A stretch of 64,000 bases of DNA from Leptospira interrogans serovar Manilae (GTDB taxonomy: Bacteria > Spirochaetota > Leptospiria > Leptospirales > Leptospiraceae), in assembly GCA_945887855.1 (NCBI GenBank), contig CAMCZP010000003.1:1-64000 (forward strand), in the 5' to 3' direction. Below are positions 1-9,336 of this stretch, one piece after another (the first letter of the stretch is position 1; each line of letters starts with the position of its first letter). Both the position numbers and the translations under genes were made by a program. The notes under the pieces were generated by a model. The model was not told the DNA's origin, did not search any database, and saw nothing but the letters and a program-made list of their open reading frames with translations.

Positions 1-1082
1 AATGTAGCAATTGCAATAAATTGGTATCCAATACCTTTTGGAGAGCTAACTTTTGGATTTATAGACAAAGAAGCAATAACCGGGGCAGTGATTGTTACTC
101 GAACTTCAGTTGTGATACCTTGAAGAGAGGCAACCACAGTTTCATCACCCTCAACTGAGCCAAGAATCATGCCGGGAATCCCTCTATAATTTAGTTTTAT
201 AGTTTCTTTTTCATTCCCCGTAACAAATGTAACCTGGTTAGTTACGTCTAGGTATGTTTTATCTTCATAAATTGCAGTTACTTGTAACTGAGAGATTGTG
301 CCTTTAACAATTTCTTTGTTACCACTTATCGATAAATTTATTATTTTAGTTTTGGATAGATTGGTGGTAGTAGAGCCTATTAAACCACTAAACTTCGCAA
401 ATATTTCAATGTTTCCGGGGCTCAAAGCAGTGAAGTACCCACTTTTGTCTATTGTACCATTGCTGTTGCTAACAGACCAATTGACAGAGGTTGTTATATC
501 TTTTTTTTCTAAGATGGAACCATTGCGAACAATTGCTAGAGCTTTGAATTGATCACTAAAACCAATTGGTACAAAAGGGATACTAGAAACCTCAATATGA
601 TCAATTGGATACCCATCTATAGAAAGCTCACATTCTCCTGTTATGGATTCCACAGTAGCTTTTACTTTAGTAGTTCCGGGTGATAATCCTTTGTATCTTT
701 TTTTCATATAACCACTTTCATTGTCCCCATTAGAATTGGTTTTTCTAAAGGATTTAGAGCTATTAGTGGAAATATCCTCTTCAAACTGGAGAAGACTTGG
801 ATCTTTTAGTTCCCATGTGGCAAGATCGGTTACATTGACTTTATTCCCGTCCGAGTAGATAGCCCAGGCAGAAAGTTCTGTATGCTGATCGGGTAGGATA
901 GAGGTACGAACAGCCTCAATTTGGATATTTTTAATTTTTGCACCTTCAGAGACAACGGTATCCACTCCAGTGTTTGCACTGGGGGTTGAAGGAATGACAA
1001 AAAATGGGGGTTGGCCTGCTGCTCCCTTATTACAGGAAAAGAATAGCACCGCCATTATTAATAGACTTAGGTAGATTTTCAT
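1..1082 (-). CDS. Ig-like repeat lipoprotein (partial, C-terminus outside window)
   Basis: Reading the minus strand from 1082 gives a signal peptide beginning MKIYLSLLIMAVLFFSCNK, with a spirochaetal lipobox ending in Cys17, so a lipid-anchored envelope protein is expected. An AGGAG ribosome site lies 6 bases before the ATG. The rest, about 340 residues before the window edge, consists of beta-rich repeats of roughly 85-90 residues. Each has the pattern of bacterial Ig-like (BIG2) domains: an 'I..I.I......I..G....F.A.A...DG' opening, a W or V strand in the middle, and a 'G...I.A...G......' close. At least three repeats are complete and a fourth begins. Leptospiral Lig-type adhesins use such domains, but this function is only inferred here. 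The gene runs off the left edge. Confidence 0.8.
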   Translation of the reverse strand, partial: MKIYLSLLIMAVLFFSCNKGAAGQPPFFVIPSTPSANTGVDTVVSEGAKIKNIQIEAVRTSILPDQHTELSAWAIYSDGNKVNVTDLATWELKDPSLLQFEEDISTNSSKSFRKTNSNGDNESGYMKKRYKGLSPGTTKVKATVESITGECELSIDGYPIDHIEVSSIPFVPIGFSDQFKALAIVRNGSILEKKDITTSVNWSVSNSNGTIDKSGYFTALSPGNIEIFAKFSGLIGSTTTNLSKTKIINLSISGNKEIVKGTISQLQVTAIYEDKTYLDVTNQVTFVTGNEKETIKLNYRGIPGMILGSVEGDETVVASLQGITTEVRVTITAPVIASLSINPKVSSPKGIGYQFIAIAT

Positions 1083-1241
1083 TTGATTTCTCCTCAATGG
1101 AAAAAATATTTAGCATACACACTATATAAATTTATAATCGTAGATTGTCCATAAAATATTTATTGTTACTTTCTAAATTATTTAGAACCTGAAAAAAAAT
1201 ATAAATTTAACTTTCAGTTTTTATTAAATTCATCTTCTAAG

Positions 1242-1264
1242 ACCCCCTGCTGATAGCAGAGGGT
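1242..1264 (-). terminator. hairpin downstream of rnpB, possible 3' end signal
   Basis: Ten-base arms 1242-1251 and 1255-1264 pair (CCTGCT against AGCAG plus flanking G-C pairs, one mismatch) around a 3-base loop. The hairpin lies just after the 3' end of rnpB. No good U-tract follows on the minus strand, and a short T run follows on the plus strand. It may be a processing or blocking hairpin rather than a classical terminator. Confidence 0.35.
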
Positions 1265-1272
1265 TTTAAGAA

Positions 1273-1636
1273 AAAATCTTGATCATAAGCCGGATTCTGT
1301 TCCTGTTTCCAGGCAATAGCTATTTATCTTGCTGTAAAGTTACCATTACAGTCTTTGCTCCCCACCCGCAGTCTCCTGAAATCTATCAACAACTGCATAC
1401 TTGAGATTGCACCCTGAAGGGTTTACAATGCCTTCCTCTTCGCAGAGAAAGCGGTGGTCTCTTACACCGCCATTTCACCCTTACCCGTATTCGGGCGGTT
1501 TCTTTTCTGTTGCACTTTCCATCCAAAATTACTTTCATAATTTTGTTCCGGGAATTACCCGGTTCAGTGATTTCTTGGTGTCCGGACTTTCCTCACACCC
1601 GGTTGCCCGGGAAGTGCAGCTATCTCACAAGATTCT
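1273..1636 (-). ncRNA. rnpB: RNase P RNA (bacterial, rnpB)
   Basis: This is the catalytic RNA that trims the 5' leader of tRNA precursors. Read on the minus strand it has the universal blocks in order: GAGGAAAGTCCGGAC near the 5' end (about 1590), the AGGGTGAAATGGCGG / GAGACCACCG region in the middle (about 1450-1490), and the 3' signature AACAGAATCCGGCTTATGA (about 1283-1302). The ends were placed by the P1 helix: AATCTTG at 1634-1628 pairs with CAAGATT at 1281-1275, extendable by two more pairs. The total of about 360 nt fits a type A RNA. Open frames crossing this interval are not genes. Confidence 0.94.
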
Positions 1637-1690
1637 AGAGTATGCTTCATTACTTCATTGCTATCGCAAGAAATTTTTTTATAAAAAAGT

Positions 1691-1719
1691 TTGACATTGA
1701 TAATCAGTCTCAATATTAT
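1691..1719 (+). promoter_or_regulatory. sigma-70 promoter of the BFD-like gene, with possible metal-regulator site
   Basis: A perfect TTGACA (1691-1696), a 17-base spacer and TATTAT (1714-1719) form an almost consensus promoter. Transcription would start near 1726, only a few bases before the ATG at 1729, so the mRNA would be nearly leaderless. The spacer contains TTGATAATCA, and CAATATTATTG (1711-1721) is an odd palindrome. Both resemble halves of Fur-family operators. The operator reading is inference. Confidence 0.6.
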
Positions 1720-1728
1720 TGTCTATAT

Positions 1729-1908
1729 ATGGAAAAGTGTCATTGTTCGGGTGTAAGGTTTGAGAAGATAGTTGAAATAGCCAAGCAGGAGTCAGCGTCA
1801 TTTCTAGAAGTTGCAAAGCAATTAGATGTCTCTGAGACATGCACTGCTTGTAAGCACGATATGATTTCCTATTGCGAAACGAATTTAAATTTACTACATT
1901 ATTGTTAA
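1729..1908 (+). CDS. BFD-like [2Fe-2S]-binding protein
   Basis: A 59-residue protein with the cysteine spacing of bacterioferritin-associated-ferredoxin domains: C4-x-C6, then C38-x2-C41, in CHCSG and CTACK. Such domains bind one [2Fe-2S] cluster and either help release iron from bacterioferritin or act as a redox module in larger oxidoreductases. A frame open further upstream (from 1642) is not used here: the domain begins at MEKCHCSG and the promoter lies at 1691-1719, leaving almost no leader and no Shine-Dalgarno. It converges on rsmI with a 4-base overlap of the 3' ends. No bacterioferritin gene is in the window, so the partner is unknown. Confidence 0.72.
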   Translation: MEKCHCSGVRFEKIVEIAKQESASFLEVAKQLDVSETCTACKHDMISYCETNLNLLHYC

Positions 1909-2576
1909 ACTGAGATCACAAGAACTGGATTTCCTTTTGGAAAACCTTCTATTCTTTGTAAAAATTCCTCTTTTGTACCTCTAAACTGAATTTCTTCTTC
2001 ACACGTTAAATCCAATCCCAAAAACACCTTTGTATTTTTAGGAAAAATTTCTAAAATTTCCCGAAAGGATTTTTTATACCTATAGGGGGTTTCATACAAC
2101 ACAAGTGTATGACCAAATGACATATATTTTTTTATAGTTTTTAAGCGATCTACAGATTCCCTGGGTAGAAATCCAATAAATGTAAATGGAGAGGTCGGGA
2201 GACCCGAGAGTAGGAGAGCAACTAAAAAAGCTGAGGGTCCGGGAATCACTTTGATAGAAATTCCTTCTTGGATTGCTCGCTTAACCAAATCTTGCCCTGG
2301 ATCTGCAAGCAACGGGGTTCCTGAATCAGAAAATAGGCATGTTTTTTCATTTGATTTAACTTTTTGTAAAAGAGCTTCCAGGCTCTGTGGATCGGTATGC
2401 TCATTGAGGAGTTCAAAGTCTTTGTTTTGTGTGGAGCAATGTTTTAAAAGTTTAGATGTTGTTTTGAATTCTTCACCAATGATAAGATTCGCAGTTTGGA
2501 TTGTTTCCAGACACCTTGGACTCAAATCACCACCATTCCCAATGGGAACAGAGGTAAGATAGAGAGTGGGATTCAT
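1905..2576 (-). CDS. rsmI: 16S rRNA (cytidine-2'-O)-methyltransferase RsmI family
   Basis: A tetrapyrrole-methylase-fold SAM enzyme. RsmI methylates the 2'-O of C1402 in 16S rRNA. The family landmarks are present: LYLTSVPIGNGGDLSPRCLE at the N-terminus, the SDSGTPLLADPG loop near residue 82, and VIPGPSAFLVALLLSGLP near residue 110, followed by GFLPRES. At 223 residues it is shorter than the usual 270-290, lacking the C-terminal extension, and the catalytic methylase domain seems complete. Its ATG overlaps the stop of the upstream HAD gene (ATGA), so the two are translationally coupled. The related methylase-fold enzymes of cobalamin synthesis fit less well because of the SDSGTP motif. Confidence 0.82.
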   Translation of the reverse strand: MNPTLYLTSVPIGNGGDLSPRCLETIQTANLIIGEEFKTTSKLLKHCSTQNKDFELLNEHTDPQSLEALLQKVKSNEKTCLFSDSGTPLLADPGQDLVKRAIQEGISIKVIPGPSAFLVALLLSGLPTSPFTFIGFLPRESVDRLKTIKKYMSFGHTLVLYETPYRYKKSFREILEIFPKNTKVFLGLDLTCEEEIQFRGTKEEFLQRIEGFPKGNPVLVISV

Positions 2577-3343
2577 TTTTGGATGGTTTGGATAAGTATG
2601 TCAGCGTGTAGAGAGTCGCTCAAAAGCTCTTCATTGCCCCTGTGCAATAATACTCCCATTTTTGCCCGTTTCAACATGGGAAAATCATTTTTGGAGTCCC
2701 CGAATGCAAGGTCAATTCCAGTTCCAATTGTATTTTCTATAGCTCTTACCTTGCCTTCCCCATAGGTGAAAGGTTCATGGATCAAGGCAGTTGTGAGATT
2801 GTTTTCAACTACTAAATTCATCCCCAAAACAGAATCTTCAGAAATTTGGAAAAGGGGAGCTATGGGTTGGATGATATAAGTGGGAGAAGATGTGACAATA
2901 AAAATCTTCCAATTGTACTTCAAAAGCATGGATATAATAGATTCCATTTCTGGAAATGGAGAAAGTGTCTTTTTTTGGAGAGCATCTTTCCAGACTTCTA
3001 GAGCTTTGCTATGCAAATCAGAAGGTGTCCATCCTGAAAACAAAAAGCTACTCCATCTGTATGCAAATTCGGTTCCTGCTGTTTCTAGGATAGAATTGTA
3101 TTTTTTCCAAATAAGATCAGAGAGCAAATTTGGGTTGTTCTTTGCTGAACTTGCTTCGGGTAAAATACTCTCTAGGTCTTTCACATGCTGCAATCCCTCT
3201 TTTACGAGTTGCATCATCATGGTTTCTCCGAAATCACCAGAAATTAAAGTGTTATCAAAATCAAAACAGGCAATCCCGGGAAACATGGAAATCTGTTGGG
3301 ATAACCGAGAAAAATGAGTGGGTTCCCAGCGAAAGAACTCCAT
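2573..3343 (-). CDS. HAD-superfamily phosphatase (SerB-like)
   Basis: A 256-residue haloacid-dehalogenase-type hydrolase. Motif I is DFDNTL (Asp28 nucleophile, Asp30 acid/base), motif II is the T/S of FIVTSS, and motifs III/IV are the Lys of GEGK and FGDSKND. The helical cap between motif I and II is of the phosphoserine-phosphatase (subclass IB) type. It could be SerB or a related small-molecule phosphatase. Substrate cannot be read from sequence. It sits between the M23 peptidase (4-base gap) and rsmI (4-base overlap), in one transcript. Start choice is uncertain: Met20 just before the core is also possible, and neither has a strong ribosome site. Confidence 0.75.
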   Translation of the reverse strand: MEFFRWEPTHFSRLSQQISMFPGIACFDFDNTLISGDFGETMMMQLVKEGLQHVKDLESILPEASSAKNNPNLLSDLIWKKYNSILETAGTEFAYRWSSFLFSGWTPSDLHSKALEVWKDALQKKTLSPFPEMESIISMLLKYNWKIFIVTSSPTYIIQPIAPLFQISEDSVLGMNLVVENNLTTALIHEPFTYGEGKVRAIENTIGTGIDLAFGDSKNDFPMLKRAKMGVLLHRGNEELLSDSLHADILIQTIQK

Positions 3344-3347
3344 AAGA

Positions 3348-4121
3348 TTACGGTGTAGAGTCCTTTACAATGGCTACCTTAGGCTCTATCATTGGTTGGA
3401 CTTGGATATAGTGTTCTGGATTTAATACTATGTTTTGGTACCTAACTTCAAAGTGAAGATGGGGACCTGTAGAGTGGCCCGTAGAGCCTGAAAATGCTAT
3501 GATTTGACCTTTTTGAACTCTTTCTCCCTCTTTTACAAGAAGGTATGAATTGTGGGCATAGAGTGTTTGGATTTGGTTAATATCATGCTGGATAAAAACT
3601 GCAAGACCATAGTTTCCATTGTATGCAGCTGAAGTTACGACACCGTCCCCTGCTGCTAAAATTGGAGATCTATGTGGACAGGCTATATCTATCCCTGTGT
3701 GCATGGAATGCCTTCTCAAACCAAGTTTGGAAGATATTTTAGCGTTAACAGTACCAACTGGCCAAACAAAATCTCTATAGTCAGATAATACTATATCCCT
3801 TCCCTGTCCTTTGTTCGAGAGATTTTGGATGTAGCTTTCACTATATGGAATAAAAATTGGCTTTCGTACAGGAACAATTTCATTTTGTTTTAGAGAATTT
3901 ACTTCTTTGAGTTCTTCCTCACTGGTTTCATACTCTTTTAAAAGATTGTTCAATGAAACTGGACTTTCTGCTAAAATAACCCATTTTCCTAAACGTTCCC
4001 CATAGGAATGGATTCTATCATTGTCGATTAAGATTGCTTGTTTAGTAGAGCTATCTAAGGTAGTAGCTCTTAACCAAAATGCTAAGAGTAGGAGAGTAGA
4101 GATTACTAAATTTTTTCGCAT
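3348..4121 (-). CDS. secreted M23 (LytM-type) metallopeptidase with LysM-like region
   Basis: A peptidoglycan endopeptidase expected in the periplasm. The start at 4121 (MRKNLVIST...) was chosen because a hydrophobic signal peptide begins there and AAAGG lies upstream. A longer open frame to 4208 adds a charged, non-secretory stretch. Residues about 55-105 look like a LysM sugar-binding module. The C-terminal domain has all M23 zinc and catalytic residues: HTGIDIA (His and Asp), TLYAH, and HLHFE. The length of 257 residues is normal. It is the first gene of a three-gene run with the HAD phosphatase and rsmI. Confidence 0.87.
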   Translation of the reverse strand: MRKNLVISTLLLLAFWLRATTLDSSTKQAILIDNDRIHSYGERLGKWVILAESPVSLNNLLKEYETSEEELKEVNSLKQNEIVPVRKPIFIPYSESYIQNLSNKGQGRDIVLSDYRDFVWPVGTVNAKISSKLGLRRHSMHTGIDIACPHRSPILAAGDGVVTSAAYNGNYGLAVFIQHDINQIQTLYAHNSYLLVKEGERVQKGQIIAFSGSTGHSTGPHLHFEVRYQNIVLNPEHYIQVQPMIEPKVAIVKDSTP

Positions 4122-4263
4122 TTTTTTACCTTTTTTTCCCTGTTCACTATCAAACTTTACTTCTGATACAAGGATTTCATTTCGGCAAAAACTGTCAATT
4201 TTTTCCATCCTTCTGAATTTCGGTAAAAACCCGAAACTTGAGTAAAAAAAAGCTAAAGGAATT

Positions 4264-4307
4264 AAAAAAAGTGTAGTTGCTGGCTGCAGAACAGCCTATA
4301 CTTTTTT
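4264..4307 (-). terminator. intrinsic terminator after the YkgJ-like gene (symmetrical)
   Basis: On the minus strand an A-rich arm, a GGCTG/CAGCC core stem (92-96 with 82-86 of the 4200s, 5-base loop) and a T7 tract form a classical intrinsic terminator. The hairpin begins inside the last codons of the YkgJ-like gene. The outer arms (A-run against T-run) make it symmetrical, so it could act on both strands. It closes the five-gene ABC exporter operon. Confidence 0.75.
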
Positions 4308-4736
4308 CTTGGCTTTCTTGATTTGCTTTTTTCTTTTTTCTTCTTCTATATAATCTATCATAGCATCGGGAGTCATAAAAAGATGTGTATGATCCTTCCC
4401 CGTTCTAGAACAGGATTTTGGGGAGTAGTCTTTACAAATCTGAGGCCTTGTAGCATAGATCCCACATTTCCCATCCATTTGGAGTTCAGAGCAAGGTGTG
4501 ATAAAAAGTAAGTTCCATGAACCCTCATTGTCTATATAGATTTGAACATTTTTATGTAGAAGATACCATGTATACAGTTGGACTTTTTCTTTTGATCTGG
4601 GTTTGTCAATTTCTACGGTGATGTATCTACAACAACCCGTGCACTTTAAACAAATTTCAGACTCTGTCATCTTATCTTCATTTTCAAATTGAGGAAAGAC
4701 CAATGGAGTGTCGCCTTTATCAAATATTTTTCCCAT
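4296..4736 (-). CDS. YkgJ-family cysteine-cluster (Zn/Fe-chelating) protein
   Basis: 146 residues with the family signature CLKCTGCC near residue 30 and a later pair in CGIYATRPQICKDYSPKSC. These cysteines bind a metal ion or Fe-S cluster. The biochemical role of the family is largely unknown. The C-terminus is a lysine-rich tail (EEEKRKKQIKKAKKKV) that may touch nucleic acid or membrane. An AGAGG site precedes the ATG at 4736, and the gene follows the DUF4340 gene with 2 bases between, so it is the last gene of the exporter operon. Confidence 0.75.
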   Translation of the reverse strand: MGKIFDKGDTPLVFPQFENEDKMTESEICLKCTGCCRYITVEIDKPRSKEKVQLYTWYLLHKNVQIYIDNEGSWNLLFITPCSELQMDGKCGIYATRPQICKDYSPKSCSRTGKDHTHLFMTPDAMIDYIEEEKRKKQIKKAKKKV

Positions 4737-4738
4737 GT

Positions 4739-5767
4739 TTATTTCCTCTGTGTGGTGTCGCTACTTGGTTGGTCATAAATTTCTTTTGTCAATTGGAGGA
4801 TGTGTAAAAAAATATCCTCTTTTATATATGCGGGGGACTCCGTCCATTGGTTGACTTTGCGTATTACAGGTTTGTAATGAGTCCCTTTAAAACTAATACT
4901 TTCAAAGATAAGTAAAGTTGTGATTTGGTTTTGATCTGTTTTAAATTCTAAAGTCCATAGGGGAGCACCCGATGTGAGTTTGGTTGCTACGGCAAATCCA
5001 TCTGCAATTTCATCATCAGGATATAGATCATAGGAGAGGGGTTTAACTGATGATTCCAATTGAGAAAAGAGTGCAGAATCTACTGGTTCTAGTTTACCTT
5101 TGAATTTTAACCAGATCCCTTTGCCATGGTCTTCAAATTGGTAGGAATTACTTTCTCCTTTGACTTTTATTTCAATTAGTGTATCATCTCCAATGCTCAA
5201 TAATTGTCTATGTCTAAGGCTACTTAGTTTATTTGTAAATTTATCTATAACATAATTTTGTAATGCAATTAAGAAATTTTCTGTCACTACATACCTAGAG
5301 GACTTATCTTTAGTCCTCTCCCCAATCAAAAGAATTTTTTCGTAAACTCCATCATTTCCTAATTCAATCTTTGGAGAATTGGGAGAAATAGAAAATGTTG
5401 GGAGCGAACTGGGATCTTCTTGTGACAAAGTTCTAGTTTTTAGAACTGAAAAATCTATAAACACATTTTTTACAGGGTATCCACCCTCGTATTTATACTC
5501 TATATTAGAATCTACATCTACCCCCGATACTTCAAAAAAAGGGTGAGATTTTAGTCCGGTGTAATACCTTTTTAAAATAAATGGGTTTAATATATATTGA
5601 TCTTTATCAATAAATCCCTCAAGAGGAGGAGTGTACTTCACTTCATTGAAATCATAATTCCAAAAGTTTACATCTGAAGATTCTTCTTTTTTCGAGTCAG
5701 TGTAAATGAAAACAAGGAGGGTAGTACCAAAGATAGATAAAATCAAAAGGAGTCTTTTAAGATTCAT
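4739..5767 (-). CDS. DUF4340-type membrane-anchored protein
   Basis: 342 residues starting [22 protein letters not shown], one N-terminal membrane anchor followed by a beta-rich soluble part. The start at 5767 forms an ATGA overlap with the GldG-like gene. The longer frame upstream reads into that gene's coding sequence. Proteins of this kind are habitually encoded after GldG-like genes in ABC operons of spirochaetes and other bacteria, which is the main reason for the call. The internal sequence alone shows no catalytic motif. Likely an extracytoplasmic accessory of the exporter. Confidence 0.65.
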   Translation of the reverse strand: MNLKRLLLILSIFGTTLLVFIYTDSKKEESSDVNFWNYDFNEVKYTPPLEGFIDKDQYILNPFILKRYYTGLKSHPFFEVSGVDVDSNIEYKYEGGYPVKNVFIDFSVLKTRTLSQEDPSSLPTFSISPNSPKIELGNDGVYEKILLIGERTKDKSSRYVVTENFLIALQNYVIDKFTNKLSSLRHRQLLSIGDDTLIEIKVKGESNSYQFEDHGKGIWLKFKGKLEPVDSALFSQLESSVKPLSYDLYPDDEIADGFAVATKLTSGAPLWTLEFKTDQNQITTLLIFESISFKGTHYKPVIRKVNQWTESPAYIKEDIFLHILQLTKEIYDQPSSDTTQRK

Positions 5768-7614
5768 TCTTTTGATTTCCTCTTTGAGATAACATAGATT
5801 GACAATCCAAGAATTAGCGATAAGGGGTATCCAAAAAGACCTACACTCCAAATAAATAATTTTTGGTTTTGGGTGAGTGTTATGACGGGTGTATCTTCTT
5901 TTTTGGAAACAATGGAATCTACAATTTGTTTTTGGAATATCCAATTGATAGAATTCGATGCAAGTGCAGGATTTAAATTATAAATAATATACTTATCCGA
6001 AATCCAGTCTGTTCCAGAGTAGAGTATTACTTTACCTGTTTCTTTGGATTTGTCTTCTCCTGTATTCTCAGGAATAAGTACTACACCAAGAAGAAAGTTA
6101 TTTTGTTTTTCATCCTGATCTAGCTTTTCATTTCCATTTGTATCTATAAATGTTGTAAATCCAGTTTCTAGAATGGGAATTTCTTTGAATTCTAAATTAG
6201 TTCTTGATTTCAAAATCTCAAAGTAACCAGAGTTAGGAAATACTGAACCTATTTCTTTCTTTATAAAAAGTGATGATATAGGATGATCTGGAAAATTGTT
6301 TGCGATGATTTCGGGTCTTCCCTGAACCTGTCTCAGTCTTCCTACTTCAAAGGAAATAGCAGATTTTTCTGTTAACCATTTAAACTGTTCCTTTGAATTT
6401 GGATTGATTGTGATAAAAACTTTTCCATTTCTCTGGAAAATGTAATTCATCAAAGATTCTTGTGCTTCTTTTGAAAACTCTACATCAGCCCCAATGATTG
6501 CAACCATGTCTGCATCTTCTGGAATCTTTGCCGGCCAGGTTTCTTTGAATCCTAATTCTTTGGTAGTATAATTAAAAAAAGTTAGGGAATTGATAAATCT
6601 AGTTAGTTTGGAATCTGGAAAATTTGAATATTTTTCACTATATCTCTCTCCATTCGATGCAGTGAAGTAGATTGTTTTGGAGGGTAAGGATAAATTATTC
6701 ATAGCTTGAACAATCTTTCTCTCCAGGTTTTCTAAATCAGTTTTATTTTGGACAATGATCTTCTCTTCGATATAAGGGGATCCTGAAAAATTACCTGTTT
6801 TTAAAGTTCGGATCACGATCGTTCCATTCGAGACCTGATCAAATTCACCTAGAAGATCTTTTTCCACATCGGCGTTGATAAATTTAACTTCAATTCTTGG
6901 ATTGATAGCGCTTAGTTGTTCTAAATAGATGGCAAGTTCCATTCTGACAGCACTCAAAATCCAGGATTCCTCTTTACCGGATGACTCCAGAGGTCGGGGA
7001 TAAAATGCAGTTACAGTGACTTTTTTATCTAACTGCTTAATTATGCTTCTGGATGTTTCCGAATAAGAAAATTTTCCAATGGAACTCAAATCAAAATTAT
7101 AATTCTTAGCAGTTGCAAAATAATTAATTACAATTAAAATAGGAAAGAGAAGTAAAAAATTATATGCTGATTTTTGAAGGAGTGATCTTTTATTTTCACT
7201 TGAGCTGGATTGTGCAGCTATGGACACTTTGCTAAGTGTAATAAAGATTTGATAAATTAAGGAAAAGAGTGCACAAACTACAATAGGAATGAGCAGAAAA
7301 TCTCGAATTTTAGGTATGGGGCTAGCTTCTAGGGAAACTCCTGCACGAGTGGGAACATCCAGGTAGGATCGTAGTACAAAACTTAAGAAGGATATGATGG
7401 TGGATATGCCTATACTCAGATGCCCTTCAAAATAATTAGATTTTTTTTGTTTTTCAAAAAGAACAAATCCAGTATGAATGGAAACCAAAAGAAAAAATAC
7501 AAAATCCCTTCCCACTTTAAAAGAAGGATTCAACACCATATCATAAGTTAAAAAGTATAAATATAAGGATATTATACTGGCGTAGGGAATGACTATTTTA
7601 GGAGAAAAATTCAT
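5764..7614 (-). CDS. GldG-like ABC-transporter auxiliary protein
   Basis: 616 residues. The N-terminus has four to five hydrophobic segments (up to about residue 180). Next comes the characteristic start of the GldG soluble domain ([20 protein letters not shown], then a beta-strand [10 protein letters not shown]), a large extracytoplasmic part, and a last membrane helix near the C-terminus ([20 protein letters not shown]). I chose ATG 7614 because a perfect AGGAGG (7623-7628) sits 8 bases upstream and the ATG overlaps the permease stop as ATGA. The GTG at 7623 overlaps that ribosome site. In Bacteroidetes GldA/F/G support gliding. In non-gliders the same trio is common and its substrate is unknown. 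Confidence 0.78.
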   Translation of the reverse strand: MNFSPKIVIPYASIISLYLYFLTYDMVLNPSFKVGRDFVFFLLVSIHTGFVLFEKQKKSNYFEGHLSIGISTIISFLSFVLRSYLDVPTRAGVSLEASPIPKIRDFLLIPIVVCALFSLIYQIFITLSKVSIAAQSSSSENKRSLLQKSAYNFLLLFPILIVINYFATAKNYNFDLSSIGKFSYSETSRSIIKQLDKKVTVTAFYPRPLESSGKEESWILSAVRMELAIYLEQLSAINPRIEVKFINADVEKDLLGEFDQVSNGTIVIRTLKTGNFSGSPYIEEKIIVQNKTDLENLERKIVQAMNNLSLPSKTIYFTASNGERYSEKYSNFPDSKLTRFINSLTFFNYTTKELGFKETWPAKIPEDADMVAIIGADVEFSKEAQESLMNYIFQRNGKVFITINPNSKEQFKWLTEKSAISFEVGRLRQVQGRPEIIANNFPDHPISSLFIKKEIGSVFPNSGYFEILKSRTNLEFKEIPILETGFTTFIDTNGNEKLDQDEKQNNFLLGVVLIPENTGEDKSKETGKVILYSGTDWISDKYIIYNLNPALASNSINWIFQKQIVDSIVSKKEDTPVITLTQNQKLFIWSVGLFGYPLSLILGLSIYVISKRKSKE

Positions 7615-8336
7615 CCAATCCACCTCCTGGATTCTAGACTTTTAATAGTTAAGAAAAGGAATGTAAATATTCCGGAGAGAAAAAATACTATTGATTTAAA
7701 GGGTAGTACACCTTTCGAGAAAGAGAAGAAATGTGAGAAAATATGTAGATGAAATAAAATTGACCTAGTTTTAGAATCAAAGAGGTGCGAAAAAAATCCT
7801 AACACCCAAAGTGTCATGACTATCAAAACGCTAATTAGTAAAGATATCATTTGGTTTTTTCCTACACTTGATCCAAACATCCCCACAGAGTATGTGAAGC
7901 TCCCGAGTAAAAATACACCAATAGAGCCCGAAGCAACCAAATAAAAAGGAGCCTTCCAGTATGTGTAGAGTAGAATTGGAAATAATCCATTTATAAAAAT
8001 AGTTATGATTAAGCATATTGTAATACCAAATAAAAATTTTCCCATAACAATTTCTAAATCTGTGATCGGGCTAGTATACAATAGTTCCATTGTGCCTTTT
8101 GTTTTTTCTTCCACTATTGATCCCATAGATAAAATCATCATTGCTACAATTATAGTGCTCATAAATGAGATAAATGTTATTATGGTAGCATCTTCATGTG
8201 TTGCCCGTTCATTAAAATTAGAGATCAATACAAACAGAGCATTTAGAAACGCCGTACCGCCCAAAATCAGGGGAGCCATAAAAGTTTGAAAAAATACTTT
8301 TAATTCTTTGAAATAGATCCATTTTATATTTTGCAT
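7611..8336 (-). CDS. ABC-2 type permease (GldF-like)
   Basis: 241 residues with about six membrane helices. The sequence has the ABC-2 permease pattern, including the family segment [26 protein letters not shown] between helices 2 and 3 (elements seen at about residues 75-100). It is the membrane half of the exporter whose ATPase is the next gene upstream (17 bases away), and its stop overlaps the GldG-like start. Substrate unknown. Confidence 0.83.
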   Translation of the reverse strand: MQNIKWIYFKELKVFFQTFMAPLILGGTAFLNALFVLISNFNERATHEDATIITFISFMSTIIVAMMILSMGSIVEEKTKGTMELLYTSPITDLEIVMGKFLFGITICLIITIFINGLFPILLYTYWKAPFYLVASGSIGVFLLGSFTYSVGMFGSSVGKNQMISLLISVLIVMTLWVLGFFSHLFDSKTRSILFHLHIFSHFFSFSKGVLPFKSIVFFLSGIFTFLFLTIKSLESRRWIG

Positions 8337-8353
8337 GTTGTACCTAATTTGTA

Positions 8354-9280
8354 TTACATATTTGTAAGAAACATTTGTTCAAGGGTAACTTCTTGACGCT
8401 TAAGTGTATTCAGCATCAGTCCCTCTTTATTTATTGTTTCTATAAGTTTATTTCGAAATTCTTTTTCAGAGCTAGACCTGAGGGTGAAAGTAAAACCCAT
8501 AGAATCTTCCTCAGCTGATTTGATTTCTAATTTAGAATCCAGGGATTTTAGATAGGTAGAGATAGCCTCTTTTGACTTTCCTTCCAGGTTAATTTCTAGA
8601 AGGGAAAACTTACTTAGTTCTGCATCAAGAGCATCCCTGGTCAGATCGAATTTTAGTTCACCTTGGTGCAAAAAAAGAAAACGATCGCATGTCTTATGTA
8701 GTTCGGCGAGGATATGACTGGATATAAAAACTGTATGTTCACCTTTGAGCCCTTTGATTAAATTTCTCATATCTAAGATCTGTTTGGGATCAAGCCCTGA
8801 GATTGGTTCGTCCATGACAACAATAGGTGGGTTCCCCAGAAGTGCCTGTGCAATACCTGTTCTCTTTCTATAGCCCAAAGAGATATGTCCGATGAGTACA
8901 TTACGTTTTTCAAGTAGATTAGTCTTTTCTAATACCCGATTTACTTCACCGGGGATCTCTGATTCAGGGATTCCCTTTAAATGGGCAACATAGATAAGGT
9001 AGTCTTCAATTCGTAAATCTTCATAGAGAGGGGGAGTTTCAGGAAGGTAGCCAATCATTCTCTTTGCTTCGATTGGATCAGAAAAATGACTGGTATTTCC
9101 AATTAAAATATCCCCTTCCGAAGGAATTAAAAATCCTGTTAGTATTCTAAGGGTAGTTGTTTTTCCCGAACCGTTTAGACCCAATAGGCCTACAATTTCT
9201 CCTTTGTGGAGCTTAAAGCTGAGATTTCGGATAGCTGGGATTTGGTTATAGTATTTTGTAAGATTGTTTACTTCTATCAT
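8354..9280 (-). CDS. ABC transporter ATP-binding protein (GldA/CcmA type)
   Basis: 308 residues. Walker A is [12 protein letters not shown] near residue 35, the signature is [13 protein letters not shown] near residue 134, and Walker B is IVVMDEP followed by SGLDP. A C-terminal extension of about 90 residues is typical of ATPases paired with ABC-2 permeases. It drives the exporter made with the permease and the GldG-like protein. First gene of the compact unit 9280-4296. Confidence 0.88.
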   Translation of the reverse strand: MIEVNNLTKYYNQIPAIRNLSFKLHKGEIVGLLGLNGSGKTTTLRILTGFLIPSEGDILIGNTSHFSDPIEAKRMIGYLPETPPLYEDLRIEDYLIYVAHLKGIPESEIPGEVNRVLEKTNLLEKRNVLIGHISLGYRKRTGIAQALLGNPPIVVMDEPISGLDPKQILDMRNLIKGLKGEHTVFISSHILAELHKTCDRFLFLHQGELKFDLTRDALDAELSKFSLLEINLEGKSKEAISTYLKSLDSKLEIKSAEEDSMGFTFTLRSSSEKEFRNKLIETINKEGLMLNTLKRQEVTLEQMFLTNM

Positions 9281-9336
9281 ATCTTTTTAAGATCAGATTT
9301 TTAGATCTTATGTGATAGTCAAGAAAATTCAACGAT

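Noticed and set aside
1242..1264. Strong rho-independent terminator of rnpB
   Set aside because: The hairpin is good, but no U-tract follows on the minus strand, so I list it only as a possible 3' end signal.
1401..1694. Open frame of 97 codons on the plus strand
   Set aside because: It lies across the RNase P RNA on the opposite strand. The sequence is explained by the RNA structure.
5768..5944. N-terminal extension of the DUF4340 protein
   Set aside because: It reads through the GldG-like coding end with no ribosome site. ATG 5767 overlaps the stop as ATGA and begins a membrane anchor.
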